This document shows positions 32,626 to 44,816 of a DNA stretch of 64,000 nt, in pieces. A program made the translations under genes and the position numbers. This stretch comes from Flaveria trinervia (taxonomy: Eukaryota > Streptophyta > Magnoliopsida > Asterales > Asteraceae), in assembly GCA_025506515.1 (NCBI GenBank), contig CM046452.1, positions 40,643,518 to 40,707,517 on the forward strand. Reading direction: 5' to 3'. Numbering within the stretch: the first letter of the stretch is position 1; each line of letters begins with the position of its first letter. The notes under the pieces were generated by a model, which saw only the letters and a list, made by a program, of their open reading frames with translations, ran no database searches and was not told the DNA's origin.

Positions 32626-34150
32626 TTATTCTAGCTGCAGCATACCAAGCCTTAACACAAGGTTTTGGAAAGTAGAACTATCCAAAGGCTTAGTAAAAAT
32701 ATCTACAAGCTCATCAGCACTAGGCACAAACTTAGGATCAATCAGACCTTTTTCAAAACAATCCCGAATAAAGTGATGTCTGATCTCTATATGTTTGGTC
32801 CTAGAGTGCTGGACTGGATTTTTGACAATACACAGAGCTGAAGCACTATCCATTAATAATGGAGTCTTAGTCTCTGTAATGCCATAATCTAGAAGTTGGT
32901 TCTGAAGCCAGAGTACCTGAGAAGTACAACTTGCAGCAGCAATGTACTCGGCCTCAGCAGTTGATGTAGCAACACATGTTTGTTTCTTACTCTGCCAAGA
33001 AATCAAACAGTTGCCTAGGAATGACAACCACCAGAAGTTGACTTTCTAGTTAACTTGCACCCTGCATAGCCAATATCTGAAAAAGCAACTAATTTGCAAG
33101 AGTGTCCAGTGGAATACCATAAACCCAGAGATTGTGTACCTTGCAATATCTAAAGATTCTCTTGACTGCAATCAAATGAGACTCTTTAGGAGCAGCCTGA
33201 AATCTAGCACAAACACATGTAGCAAACATAATATCTGGTCTAGAAGCTGTTAAATACATCAAGGACCCAATCATACATCTGTAAAGTGTTTCATCAACAG
33301 CTTTACCTTTCTGATCAGCATCCAGTTGTGTGGTGGTTGCACATGGGAGTAGAACAGGGCTTACAGTTTTGTAAATCAAACTTATTCAAAAGATCTTTGG
33401 TATATTTTGACTGATGAATAAAGGTCCATCAGCCTGTTGTTTAATTTGCAAGCCTAGAAAGAACTGTAATTCTCCCATTGCACTCATTTCAAATCTCTTT
33501 TTCATTATGTTGTAAAATCATCACACAACTGGGGATCAGAGGATGCAAAAATGATATCATCAACATAAATCTGAACAAGTAGCTTATGCTGGATCCACCT
33601 TCTTCATAAACAAAGTTTTATCAATGGAGCCTCTAGTGAAATTATTTTTAAAAAGAAAAGTAGAAAGTGTCTCATACAAGGCTCTAGGAGCTTGTTTCAA
33701 CCCATAAGAGCCTTATCAAGTTCATACACCCATTCAGGATGTTTATTATCCTCAAAGCCTGGTGGTTGACACACATAAACTTCTTCCTTTATTTTACCAT
33801 ATAAAAATGCACTTTTGACATCCATTTGAAAAACTTTAAGATTGTGGAATGCAGCATAGGCTAAAAACAATCGGATTGCCTCTAGTCTGGCTATAGGGGC
33901 AAAGGTTTCATCATAGTCAATACCTTCTTCTTGTGAAAACCCCTGTACAAGCAGTCTAGCCTTGTTCTTAACAATAAGCCCATTTTCATCAGTTTTATTC
34001 CTAAACACCATTTAGTGCCTATTGCACACTTACCTGGGGGAAGAGGAACCAGTTCCCACACTTGCTGTTTCTTGAACTGAAGTAGCTCAAGCTGCATAGC
34101 TTCAACCCATCCATTGTCTCTCAAAGCAACATGGTAGTTCTTTGGCTCTA
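32626..34150 (-). pseudogene. pol: Element C RT and RNase H
   Basis: RT: KARLLVQGFSQEEGIDYDETFAPIARLEAIRLFLAYAA and MDVKSAFLYGKI (34011-33697). A stop near 33710 and frameshifts follow. YVDD is intact near 33570 (LVQIYVDDIIFAS). RPDIMFATCVCARF and AVKRIFRY lie at 33379-33089. RNase H is open at 33027-32626: STAEAEYIAAASCTSQVLW, HSRTKHIEIRHHFIRD and DIFTKPLD, ending LGMLQLE. It is the best preserved RNase H in the window. Confidence 0.9.
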
Positions 34151-34669
34151 GCTAACGGATGAAGAGAGCATAGAAGTAGAAGTTAGACAATTGACTTCTT
34201 GTTGAAACACCAGCATTGATATCACCAATAATCTAAGACATTGGGTGATTCTTCAGTTCTTGATAAACAATGAGATCTGTGCAAGTGTTTGTCGGACCTT
34301 CAGCAGTAGCAGATGTTGATGCAGACTCTTGAAACCAAGAATTAGATGGTAACTCAAAAGATGTAGAGGAAACAAGATCTCATCAGCATTTGTTGTGGAT
34401 GGAACTGCTGAAGCTACAGGAACATCAAATTTAGCAGACACAGGCAGTTGGTCACTAAACTTGAAAAGTGAGTATTGATATATCATCATCATCATCAATA
34501 CCACCAGGTGGAAGACATGCTGCAGAAGATGATTTATCCACAGGATCTGCAACAGCTGGAGGTTGATAAGGAACATATTACAGTATGTCCAAATCAAACA
34601 ACTCCACAGGGTTTTGTGGAATCTTGTCCAAAGGAGATTCATTAAACTTCACATGCAAAGTCTCTTCAA
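34151..34669 (-). pseudogene. Element C integrase-RT linker
   Basis: Variable linker in two or three frames. It has no catalytic motif and is rich in Ser, Pro and Asp codons. It joins FGCPCF...TKDQ of integrase to RT. Confidence 0.6.
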
Positions 34670-35630
34670 CTATCTTTGTTCTGCAGTTGAAGACTCTGTA
34701 TGCCTTGCAAGTAGATGAATAACCAACAAAATCCCTGCATCCACCTTAGGATCAAATTTATGGAGTTGATCCTTTGTGTTGAGAATAAAACAGGGACACC
34801 CAAATGCTTTGAAAAATGAAATTAGAGGAGCCAAGTGATGGAGAACTTCATATGGAGTCTTCATCAACCTCTGATTTACTAAGACTCTATTCTGCACATA
34901 GCAAGATGTGTTAACAGCTTCAGCCCAAAAGGTCAGTGGCAAACCAGAGTCAGCCAGCATGGACCTTGCAGCTTCATTAGGGTCCTGTTCTTTCTCTCCA
35001 CTACTCCATTTTGTTCTAGAGTCCTTGGTATGCTAAACTGCCTTTTGATTCCCTTTGAAAGATAGAAGTCATCAAGTGTATGGTTTCTGAATTCAGTTCC
35101 ATTGTCACTCCTATACACTTGACTGGAAGGGAATACTGCTTCTCAATATACAACACAAAGTGAATAATCTTCTGAGCAACCTCATCCGTTGAATGTAGAA
35201 AGAAAGTCCATACAAATCTGGAGTAATCATCCACAATTACCAGACAGTATTTCTTCTTTGCCATGCTCATTACTCTCATAGGACCAAATAGATCCATATG
35301 CAGTAATTGCAAGTAGGCAGTGGACTTAGGCTCTTCAATAGGAGGGAATGAGACTTTGTGCTGTTTTCCTTTTAAACAAGCAGTGCAGGTATCATCACAG
35401 TGGAACTCCTTTATTGGTAAGCCTCTAACTAAACTATTGTGGATAAGTTGATTCATGTTTTTGAAATTAACATGACCCAGCCTTCTGTGCCATAGTTTAG
35501 ATTCTTGAGAAGAGGCTTTGGAAAATAGGCAAGGATTGCCTCTGAGATCTATTTTCTTGGACAGATCTAAGGCATACACTTTTCCTGTCCTGTTGGCTCT
35601 CAGGAGTGTGTTCATCCAACACCTTATCAA
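34670..35630 (-). pseudogene. pol: Element C integrase
   Basis: The zinc region reads LWHRRLGHVNF and CTACLKGKQ, with all HHCC ligands present. The core has VIVDDYSRFVW, then a frameshift before YRSDNGTEFRN, and NGVVERKNRTL with the catalytic Glu. A further frameshift near 34970 precedes MLADSGLPLTFWAEAVNTSCYVQNRV. The DDE triad is intact although split over frames. Confidence 0.9.
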
Positions 35631-36012
35631 TCAAATGTAGAACTTTGGATGACAGAATCCTACAGTTCTGACTGGTGAAAAGAGCAACATGACCTTTATC
35701 ACACATTTGACTGACACTCAAGAGATTGTACTTGAGATTTTCCACATCATTAACATCATCAAACTTAATTTCTCCATTGGAGACAAAGCCATTTCCAATG
35801 ATGTAACCCCTAGCATCATTGCCAAAAGAAAGAAACCCCTTCTTTCCTTGAGAGTAGTCATGAAGAAGAGAGCTGATCCCAGTCATGTGCATAGATCCCC
35901 CACTGTCTACATACCAGATGCTACTTTGGCATGTTGGAGAACCCTGCAATAATAAACAATCAGTTAGTTTTGGAGACCCAAACATTTTTGGTTTTGGGCC
36001 TGGTCTCATCAA
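35497..36012 (-). pseudogene. pol: Element C protease
   Basis: WYVDSGGSMHMTG shows the DSG triad intact, followed by LSFGNDARGYIIGNG and YNLLSVSQMCDKG. This frame is open through the protease and changes near 35600 before the integrase zinc region. Confidence 0.88.
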
Positions 36013-38803
36013 CAGATGGTAAACTAACAGGTTTATTGGAAACGACAGCCTGAGAAGAAGAAGATGGTGAAGAAGAGGAATCCTTTGGCTTGGATCTCCT
36101 TTTCTGTGGTTTCAACATAGGAGCATCTAATTGGTTAACTCTTCCCAACAGATGTTGAACCATCATAACCAGCTGTGTCTGATTTTGTGATAAAGCTTTC
36201 AGCTCATGTGACACATTGCCAGTGGAGTTTGATAAGTTCCTATGTTGCACCTTCTTCTTCTGAGCAATCTCAGCTGTTACCTGTTTAACCCCTTTTTGGA
36301 TTTCTTTGAGGACTTAAGGGTTACAGGATTTGATGTTGCTGATACAAATGTGGTCTCAAACTCAGTTTTTATTTTTACCATTTTTCTTTAATTTCTTCTT
36401 TATGTTTGAGTTTGGAACCTCTTTTGTACGAGCAATCATCTGTAAGATGATTGAACAAACCACATACTTCACATGGTTTCTTCTCCATCTTAGGTTGATC
36501 ATCAACTAAAGAGGGTGAAGCAACTGAAGACTTGCTCTTCAGTACTTTGGAAGCATTGTTTGTTTTCTTGACTACCTCTTTAGTAGTCTTCAAACTCTTT
36601 CCACTGACAGTTTTCTTCTTTTCAGTACTGGCAGTAGTTGGAGTTTGAACTTCAGGTGTTAAATCCTGCTCTCTAGTCCTTTCAGGACTTTCAGAATTAA
36701 CTCTGAGTTGATCAACTCATTGATCATGTGAATGTCAGCATTGGAACCATCAACATCAGCTGATAGGTTCTGAGAGGGCTTGATGCTGACTTCTACTCTG
36801 ATTGTGTTGTATCAGAAAGTAGATCACATGATGAGATGGATTGGTTATTACTCTCAACATCAGATTCTACCACTGCTCTAGGAGTAAAATCTATAGGTGG
36901 AGCAGTGTGATTGTAACCAATGCCAAACTTCACATTGGAAGCAGATTGCTTACTAAGAAGCATTTCAAAACCTTTGCATGATTGTACCCATCTATCACAC
37001 TCTACCTGGGTAACTGCAAGGGTTTCTTTGAGATCTTTATACTTCTCTAGAAGTATCTCTTTCCTAGCCTTATCATCATTATTTGGCATTTAAGTTTGTA
37101 AATCTCATCATTCTTATCATTAGCACAGACTCAAATTCAGCTTTGCTTTTGGAAATTATTTGTTTTAGCTCAATGTTCTTGTTGATTAAAGCTACATTTG
37201 CTTCTCTAATAGATGCAAATGGTGCTATACATGTTTCAGAACATAATTTGGCTTTTGCCTCAGAGGATACCTGTGATACCTTTGGTGTAGAGGCATTAGT
37301 GGATGAAGTATCAGCAGAATCCAAAGCCATAAGAGCTAGATTTCCAAAGGGACTTTCACCACCATGTTGACCAGCACCTGAGAACAGTTGTTCATGACTA
37401 GACAAGTCATCTGGTAAACTGCTTCAGTCAACAACTCCTGGGGTGAAGAAGCTATGTTGTTGAGGTTGAGTTTGTTGATGAGATTGGGAAGGTTGTGGTT
37501 CAGGCAATGCTTGTGGTTGTTGTGAAATTGGAGCTTGAACAGGATTTGGTTGAGGCATATCATAGCAGGGATAAGGATATGACATTTGACCCTGGGGAAC
37601 AAAGTATGCAGGAGATATAGGATGTGAATGATGACCAGAACCAGCAGGATGTTGCCCTCTGTTTTGTGGACTAGTACTAGGAAAAGTCACAAAGGGTGCA
37701 GAAGAGTTAGATCCAGTTGACCTACACTCCCTTGCAAAGTGTCCCAGCCTTTGGCATTTGTGACACCTCAACTTACTCTTGTCAAAACCAACTTTGGTTT
37801 TGCCAGAGAGTCCAGGAAATTTCCTACCAGTTCTCTTATAGAACTTCTGAGATCTGATATTAATCAATGCCATTTGGCTCAGAATATCCATCTCTTCTAG
37901 ATCATCATCAACTATTCCTTTCAGATCATCCATATGAAGCATAGATTGTCACTATTACTGCCAGAATGACTCTCAATACCAACAAATGCATGATCAGAAC
38001 TATTTGAAGAGAAATAAATATGCTCATCATAATTGCTTTCAGATGCAGCATATTCTGACTCATGACCAACCAAGGCAGTATTCCCTGGTACAAAGTCATC
38101 AGTGAGATTTCCTGATGAGGACAGTTTCCTCTTCTGCTCTATCTCTCTTTCAAATGTAAGCAGTTCCCATGAAGTTGGGTGAGAGATAGGCTATCTAGAT
38201 TTGCTTGGAGCGTAGGACAATAGTGTATGTGTCCCATCTCTCAGGCAGTGATCTGAGGAACCTGTTTTTCATCTGGCTATTGTGTGTTCCTGTTTCACCA
38301 TTTTCAACTCAGAGATCAAGCAGAAAAACGCTCAAACTGTTGAGTCAGTGTCTCACCCTTTCTATGAGAGAATGTCTCGTATTCTTGGGCAAGGATTTCT
38401 CTATTGTTTGCTAAGACCTCATCTGTGCCACCGAATTGTTCCTTCAGGGCATTCCAGAGATCATGAGCAGTTTCATGATGCATAAGCTCTGAATAGATTT
38501 CATTAGGCAGTGCCATGGCCAGAATTCCATGGGCTTTAGCATCAATCTCAAATAGTTTCCGATCTTCATCAGAGTATTGTTCCTTCTTCTTCGAAACCAT
38601 TTGATTGTTTCCGGATTGTTCACCATAGGCTTATGTGGTCCATGTACCACAGATGTCCAACAACCTGAACTGTTAATAGACAGGTGATGAAGCATTCTTC
38701 GTTGCCATATGTTATACTCGGTCCTAACCAGCATCGGAGGCTTGGTTGAGGAACCGGTATTGTGAGGATCATTAGAAGGAGTAGTCATCTCAGATTCAAT
38801 CAA
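36013..38803 (-). pseudogene. gag: Element C Gag
   Basis: Starts at 38803 or more likely at the internal Met at 38788 (MTTPSNDPHNTGSSTKPP). The capsid-like region has YNIWQRRMLHHL and, after a frameshift, YSDEDRKLFEIDAKAHGILAMAL and QQFERFSA. The first knuckle, CHKCQRLGHFAREC, is intact (frame 37942-37424) and followed by a Pro/Gln-rich stretch. A coiled-coil region follows (37405-36793: KNIELKQIISKSKAEF, YKDLKETLAVTQVECDRW). The second knuckle is CEVCGLFNHLTDDC (36593-36375). Both zinc knuckles keep all four ligands. The TQVE segment lies where A and B have TQI. Confidence 0.88.
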
Positions 38804-38966
38804 ATTCGACTAAGCTAAAATAGATTTAGAACAAAACACAACAACCAATTGAACCAAAAGAGATCTCAAAATAAATGAACGAAAGCGACAGAAATTCAAT
38901 AGTATATAACCAGTTCTTGCGAATATGCTAATTCAATCAAACATAGATATCCATTAGCAGTTTCAA

Positions 38967-39011
38967 TGATCAATTGTTAGATCGATCAATGATTAACCTG
39001 CTCTGATACCA
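38967..39011 (-). other. Primer binding site and hairpin, element C
   Basis: TGGTATCAGAGC on the minus strand (39000-39011) exactly fits the initiator Met tRNA site, two bases from the LTR. An 8-bp inverted repeat with one G-T pair lies at 38967-38988, with loop TGTTAG as in element H. Confidence 0.85.
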
Positions 39012-39013
39012 CT

Positions 39014-39873
39014 TGTTAGGATCAGTGATCTACGTTTGATTGATTAGAGAGCATAGCAGCGGAATTCTAACAATGAATTACCAATTTACAAGAACGAAAC
39101 GATATTCAATGAAGAACAAAAACGGTTATAGAAAGAGAGAATTCTGCAAATATATTTCATTCAATATTCGCTTTCGTGGTAACAGAATGTCACAATTACA
39201 ATTAGGTCGACACCTCTTATATAAGAGATGTGACGTCTGCTGATGTCACTTGATAGTGACATCTAACAGAATTATTCCAACTGAAACACAACTACTGAAG
39301 ATGTCAAAACAGCTGACATCTTCTTACAAAAATACCAAGTGTTATCAGTTACTATAACTACTGAAAAACATAAAACTACTGAAACTACAACGACTGAAGA
39401 ACAAGCTCTTCAGTCGTTTAACAAAACTACTGAAAGTAAAACCATAAAACTACTGATATCACAACTACTGAAGAAGTACTCTTCAGCTGTTGTGACAAAC
39501 TACTGAAGCTTCAGTACTTGGTCTTCAGCCTTGAACTTCAGATGTTTCATCAGCTGATGACTTCACTAGATATCATCAGCTGATGTCTTCAGTCTTTGTC
39601 TTCAGACTTGTACACCAGTTGTTGATCTTCAGTACTTGTAGACTCTTCAGCTGTTGTACTTCAGTACTTGGTCTTCAGCTTCAGCACTGTGTTCTTCAGC
39701 TGTTGAACTTCAGCACTTTAGTCTTCAGCTGTTGAAGTCTTCAGCACTTGATCTTCAGCTATTGGAGTTTTCAGCACTTGTCAAACTGCTGATGAAGCTT
39801 TCAGCAGTTGTTGTGATATCATGTGGGACTTAGAGGTTTTCTGATATGGCTCATTGGTTCTTTTGGTCCAACA
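39014..39873 (-). mobile_element. 5' LTR of element C
   Basis: 860 bp, TGTTAGGATCAG to GGTCCAACA. It carries the same TATA (39215-39224), TGACGTC (39231-39237) and word array (about 39280-39830) as the 3' LTR. Differences from the other LTR are scattered single bases and small indels. Confidence 0.93.
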
Positions 39874-39878
39874 AGCAT
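39874..39878. repeat. Target site duplication of element C, right
   Basis: AGCAT, matching 27488-27492. Confidence 0.92.
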
Positions 39879-42800
39879 TTAGAGCTTCATGATGAGGGCG
39901 CTCCAACGGAATTCTCCAAAGCAACTTGGAAGATTCTTATCTCCAAATGGGATATGGAGGAGACGTTTAGTAGTCAACTGTCTACAAATTTAACTTCTCG
40001 TACAAATGGAAGTTCCTGCTACACGTGGTCCTTCACTGCTTGTCGAATAAATCCAGGGGATGGAATCAAATCCTGTTTGAACTTGGGTGCCTTGTTCATG
40101 GGTTGGTAAAATGCCTTCGCTTCAACTATTGAAGATTTATGCTGACTAACTTAATGGGAAATCTTCAAAGGACACATTCTTCATGTATCCAAGGTTTCTC
40201 CAGCATATAATCAACTGTGAGCTAGACCAGAGCACGCTTGTCTGTGCAGCTGCTCTGACTGCTCCTCAGATGAGGCCGACCATCTTCAAGACTTTGAAGA
40301 GAGTGTCCACCAACTTCACAGGAAGAGATACTACACTTCTTCCAGGTATGACTGAGCCAACGGCTCCTGGTGACATCCCTGTTAACCCCACAGGTGATGA
40401 ACCCATACCAGCAACTACCCCCACTATGCCAACACTACCTTCTATGCCCATCACCATCACTTATTAGAGACGCCTCAAATGAACTCTTGTTCAATCTACT
40501 CTCATTAAACAAGCCCCTCCTGTTCAACCCAAAAAGGCTAGAGTGGAACAAAAGGCTCCCACTCAGCCTAAGGTCCAACCATCTTTCACAATTGACCTCA
40601 ATATGGGTCCTGAGTCTCCTCAGTCTCAGACCCATGAGCCCACTAGCCAAGCTAAAAGCCCTCAGGGTGAGTCTCTATACTCCCCTGAGCGGCCAACAAG
40701 GGACAACCCCACCAGATGCTCAATGCCTGTAGACATTGACCAAAGTCTCGTGTCAGTAGGTTACCCTTCCTATCTTTCACTGACCTTTTATTTAAAACTG
40801 ATGAAGAGATAACATCTCTCCATGGCAATGAAGTTGATCTACAACACCCTCTCCAAGATCAACAGAGCCCGGAGAAATCCCTTATCTCTAGCCCCCTTCA
40901 GCAACCAACTGAGGTGAGTCCCACTGATGTGGAGGGGACTCATGTAGATTCAGCTGCCACTACAGAAGGTGCCTCAATGGACCTTGTGGACAGTGGTAAC
41001 ATTTCTCAGACTGAATCTACGGCAATTGAGCCCTTTGATGACTCTGAAAGAGACATCATTCAGCACGGGAAACCAGGGTGCCAAGAAACCACATCTGGTG
41101 GTGAGGCTGAACATACTACGTATGTTACCTCATCTCCCTATGATTCTTCAAAAGAAGATGAGGGAAGCATGCAACTCCTCATTCAAGATCTTCTTCTAAA
41201 GTCTCAAACCTGGAATCTCAGGTTAGGACTTTAGAGGCAAGATCTGCCACTCAGCAACTTGAGATTGACAATCTCAAGGCTCAACTAGCTGAGAAACAGA
41301 CAGAGAGGTCTATTAGGCATGTACCTATTCAGGTCTCCTGACTTCCTCCTACAGCTCATCTAGCTCTCAAGATGATGCTACCAAAAAGGGGGAGAATGTT
41401 CAAAGACAAACACACAAGGAACCACAGAGCCGGCCTTCCACTTCAACATCTTCCTCTCCTATCATCTATGTGCCTGAAACATCTCACGTCACTCTTCAGA
41501 TTGATCCAAGGATGCTAAGTGATCTCTACAGAATCTTCACCAAGTTTCTGTTAAGATCTTCCTTTGAGCAGCCAAGTCATGATGCTGCAATGATCTACTT
41601 TTGAGCAGAAGACCTTCAAAGGCTGACTGCACCTTCTACCACTATGGAAGAAGTTGGTCAACCTAAGGTCCTCATGGAACCTAAGATTCAATTCGAAGGG
41701 GAAATGGGAACTGATGGCCCAGCAACTAAAACAGTTGGAACAGAATCTGCATCTCCTTTAACATCCGAAGCTGAAGTTAAAGCCTCGAAAGAACAAGCTG
41801 AATCTTCCAACGCTGAAATGGAACTGCGGAAGGACTGTTTAAAATGTCCGAGGAACTTGTCATCACAGATGCTATCCTGGAAATGGCATCTAAAATGACC
41901 AGCGAGGACTTTCCAATTGCACCTCCATCTCAGACATCATCTCTGACTCTGTCACAATCAAAAACCACTCTCCAAGAACCACCATACTCAGGATCTTCAA
42001 AGGATAAAGGTAAAAGGAAGATGACTGCGGAAGAGATTCAGGAAGAGGAGAAGATTGAGAAACTTAAGAAGAAAGGAAGACTTCAGACTGAGAAGTTGCT
42101 AGCTACCAGCACAAAAGCAGTTGTTTCCAATTAGGAGGTTGTCATCAATAAAAGAAGAGAGCAGATTAATGACAGCTCATTGAAATGGGAGCTGCCAATG
42201 AAGAAACACTCCTGCTACCATTAGAGGAGTTGGTGGATCTGGAGAGGGCAACCAGGCTGAGACTTGAAGAAGAAGCCAGGTTGGCCTTAGAGGAAAAGGA
42301 AAAGAAACAGAAGGAGGATGAACTGCAGCTGAGGAGAGACAGGATAAACTTCCTACTCTCCAGAGGCTTTGATCTTCAAGAACTCTCTCCACACAACGAT
42401 GATACGATCCTCTGGCTCTACAACAAAGAGTAAGATCAAATGGAGAAAGAAAGGAAGTAGGCTGCAAAAGAAAAGGCCAGAGAGAAGAAGAAGAAAGAAG
42501 AAGAGGCTAGGGTCACTGCCTCCAAGAAGCTTACTGAGAAAGCCTGGATGAAGGACTATCTTCGGGCTCATGGCTTCTCTGGTAGGCAGGTGGGTCCTAT
42601 GTCTGAAAGGACACTCCAACGGATTGTCAGTGATATTAAGGCTGACATCCGGTTGGGGAAAAGGAAAGAGATGTATAGAAGGGTAAAAGGGATGACCTTC
42701 ACTGCTTCTACCCAACCACAACTTGAACCGTCACCCTTCCCATTCATCATTAAACCTGAACCCTTCACCCCTGAACCCACATCACTACCCACTACTACTC

Positions 42801-43776
42801 CCTCACCTTAACCTCCTAAACATCCCATCATCCAACCCAAAACACTAGCCAGAACCTCTGAACCTAAGCCTACCTAATTACCATCCAAACCATCCCTTCA
42901 GCCTTCTCAACATCTCTCCTTTGTGGATTTTAAGGCAATCAAGATGAAGCTCACTAATTGCACCACTTTGAGCGAAGTCTCCTGTGTAGAAGACTTCGTT
43001 AACATTACCTATGTACACGGATCTTCAAGTTCCCTCACAAGAGACAGATTCCTTGATTTTCCTAGAGGAACATTGGACCAGGCTGCAAGACTTTTGGGCC
43101 TCAATTCAGACTCTTTAAATGAGGAAGAAAAGAAGCTCAGAAGGAAACTGGTGCATCTACTGGATACAAGAAAAGAGGACAAGATTCCTAGTCAGCCTCT
43201 TGTGCCTAGAAGGAAGATAATCCAGTGGAGGTTCGATGAACCTTCTCACAACTTTGTTGTGGAAAGAGAGAATGGTGAAGTCAACAGACTCAATGCAACC
43301 TCTCTGTTACACTCCAGCAGATTTGATATTGCTGAGTTAGCAGAGAAACCATTCTCCAACCCCTCCAACTCTGAAACTGCTGCACTCGTCAGAAACCATC
43401 TCAACAGTATTCATTTGGCTGAGCTAACTGCAAAGGCAAAGATTGAAGAAGGGTTGAAGTTGAGAAGACAGGAAGACAAGGAAAGATCTCCCACCAAAGG
43501 TGCTGCCTTTCTACAGATGGTGGAAGGTCCTGAATTGGAACCTATAGTTTGATGGGAATATGATTACAGTTCCCATCAACTAACTCTTTTCAGAGGGCAA
43601 CAACAAAGGGTACATGTTATCCAAGGTGACAGACTGGATTTCCTGTCTACCAAGGATCTGTACAAGCTTCTCAGCACCATATCAGGGAAGAACAAGGAGA
43701 CAGATAAATATTTGCCCTCCTTGGTGCTGAATGTTTTGAGAAGTCGAGGTAAGTGAAGTTTTGGTAGCATTAGCCT

Positions 43777-43786
43777 AGGCGGAGTT
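43777..43786 (+). other. Polypurine tract, element B
   Basis: AGGCGGAGTT directly before the 3' LTR. It differs from the exact tract of C (AGGGGGAGTT) by one G-to-C change. Confidence 0.75.
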
Positions 43787-44641
43787 TGTTGGATCAAGAA
43801 GAAGGCTAATGCAACCAAAACTAGATGACTTAAGTTATCTTGGTGCTACATGCAAAGGCTTCAAAGCTTGTCATGAAACTTCCGAAGGTTGTAGAGTTCT
43901 TCCAAAGATAAAGGAAAAGTCCAACTTCCGATGATAGAACTCTACTTCCGAAGAAAAATGCATATATCCGAAGTTCAAGACTTAGAAGAATAAAGTAAAG
44001 ACCACTTCTGAAGTATGATGAACAGAAGAAGTCTCCAAGTCTTAGAAGAAGCAGTCTCTTCCGAAGTATAAAGTGGCTTCGGAAGTACTTACTCTTCCGA
44101 AGCCATTTAACCTTTGGAAGACACTGCTATAACCAGTGGACACAAGTATGGTCTCTGACACTCCGCTATAGACTTCTGATACAACATGGCTTCTTCCTAA
44201 AGAACTATGTTGTTGACCATACTTTATTCCACTGTTTACCTTTTTATGATAGTACAGTTGCCATCTTTAGTTGGTGACAAAAGGTAAGTCAGGGACATGT
44301 CCTGACTACTAAATCTCAAATAAGACATTATCTAAGATACCTTAACTATAGTCTTATAGTATAGGCTTTAGCTAAAGGATCCCTGCTGGTATCAAAGTAT
44401 ATCCGGCTGTAGATAGTATTATATATAGGTTCTCCTTGTAAGTCATAGACATAACAATCTACTTGTAACAGCCTGTGTATCTTGAGTTGACAATCAAAAT
44501 ATAAAAGTATCTTGAAATTATCTTTCTGTGTTCTTAGTTACTTTTCGTATTGTGATCAACTCTTATTGATTCTTACCCGAGTGTGATTCTAGGTGAGTTG
44601 AGAGACAACCTTGTGTTTAAGTGACAAAAACCGATCCTGCA
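43787..44641 (+). mobile_element. 3' LTR of element B
   Basis: 855 bp, TGTTGGATCAAG to GATCCTGCA, paired with 19570-20425. The CTTCCGAAG cluster lies at 43856-44125 and the TATA box near 44420. It is followed by ACTTT (44642-44646). Confidence 0.92.
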
Positions 44642-44646
44642 ACTTT
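44642..44646. repeat. Target site duplication of element B, right
   Basis: ACTTT, matching 19565-19569. Confidence 0.9.
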
Positions 44647-44816
44647 GAATTATGTTTAGCATGCACTAAGTGTAGTTTCCACTCAATATTAACCTACTCA
44701 CATATCAAGAAACTAGCTCAGATTTAGTGATAAACAAAGATATAGTGTACTATCATTCCCATTCATATGTCATACTAAAGCATCATTACATGCTTTTCTT
44801 TGTTTATTCAAGTTGA

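Larger units (their letters stand above)
27493..39873 (-). mobile_element. Element C: complete Sirevirus nested in B
   Basis: 12,381 bp between AGCAT duplications, on the minus strand. LTRs 27493-28340 and 39014-39873 differ by only about 2-3 percent by eye, so it is younger than B. All Sirevirus parts are present in order: PBS, Gag, PR, IN, RT, RNase H, hairpin spacer, ORF3, PPT. Frameshifts and stops are fewer than in A, B, E and F. Confidence 0.95.
27239..43756 (+). pseudogene. Element B ORF3, split by element C
   Basis: Start ATG 27239 (MAFNPQHNQVALLDSSRD). The segment to 27487 has two stops; the rest is 39879-43756. After C, in broken frames: WKFLLHVVLHCLSNKSRGWNQI (about 40010), FMYPRFLQHIINCELDQ (40180-40235), then a Pro/Ser/Thr and Glu-rich middle, a Lys/Glu coiled stretch (42185-42550), and a C-terminal domain at 42923-43552 (KIIQWRFDEPSHNFVV, FDIAELAEKPF). 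Homology continues in another frame to a stop at 43754, 20 nt before the PPT. The shared blocks link it to ORF3 of C, E, F and G. No membrane segment or signal peptide is obvious. Function unknown. Confidence 0.8.
19570..44641 (+). mobile_element. Element B: complete but decayed Sirevirus, split by element C
   Basis: Two LTRs (19570-20425 and 43787-44641) flanked by ACTTT. Without the nested 12.4-kb element C it is about 12.7 kb. Order: LTR, PBS, Gag, PR, IN, RT, RNase H, spacer, ORF3, PPT, LTR. Comparing the first 430 bp of the LTRs by eye gives about 7 percent differences, so the insertion is old. All ORFs are broken. Confidence 0.92.

Noticed and set aside
27500..39870. Whether regularly spaced short repeats in LTRs are a CRISPR array
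   Set aside because: Units are palindromic, variable in spacing and sequence, sit in LTRs of a plant retrotransposon, and there are no cas genes.
40914..41234. Possible separate host gene between C and the B 3' LTR
   Set aside because: The frames are the Ser/Pro/Glu-rich middle of B ORF3, in order between the PRF block and the C-terminal domain.
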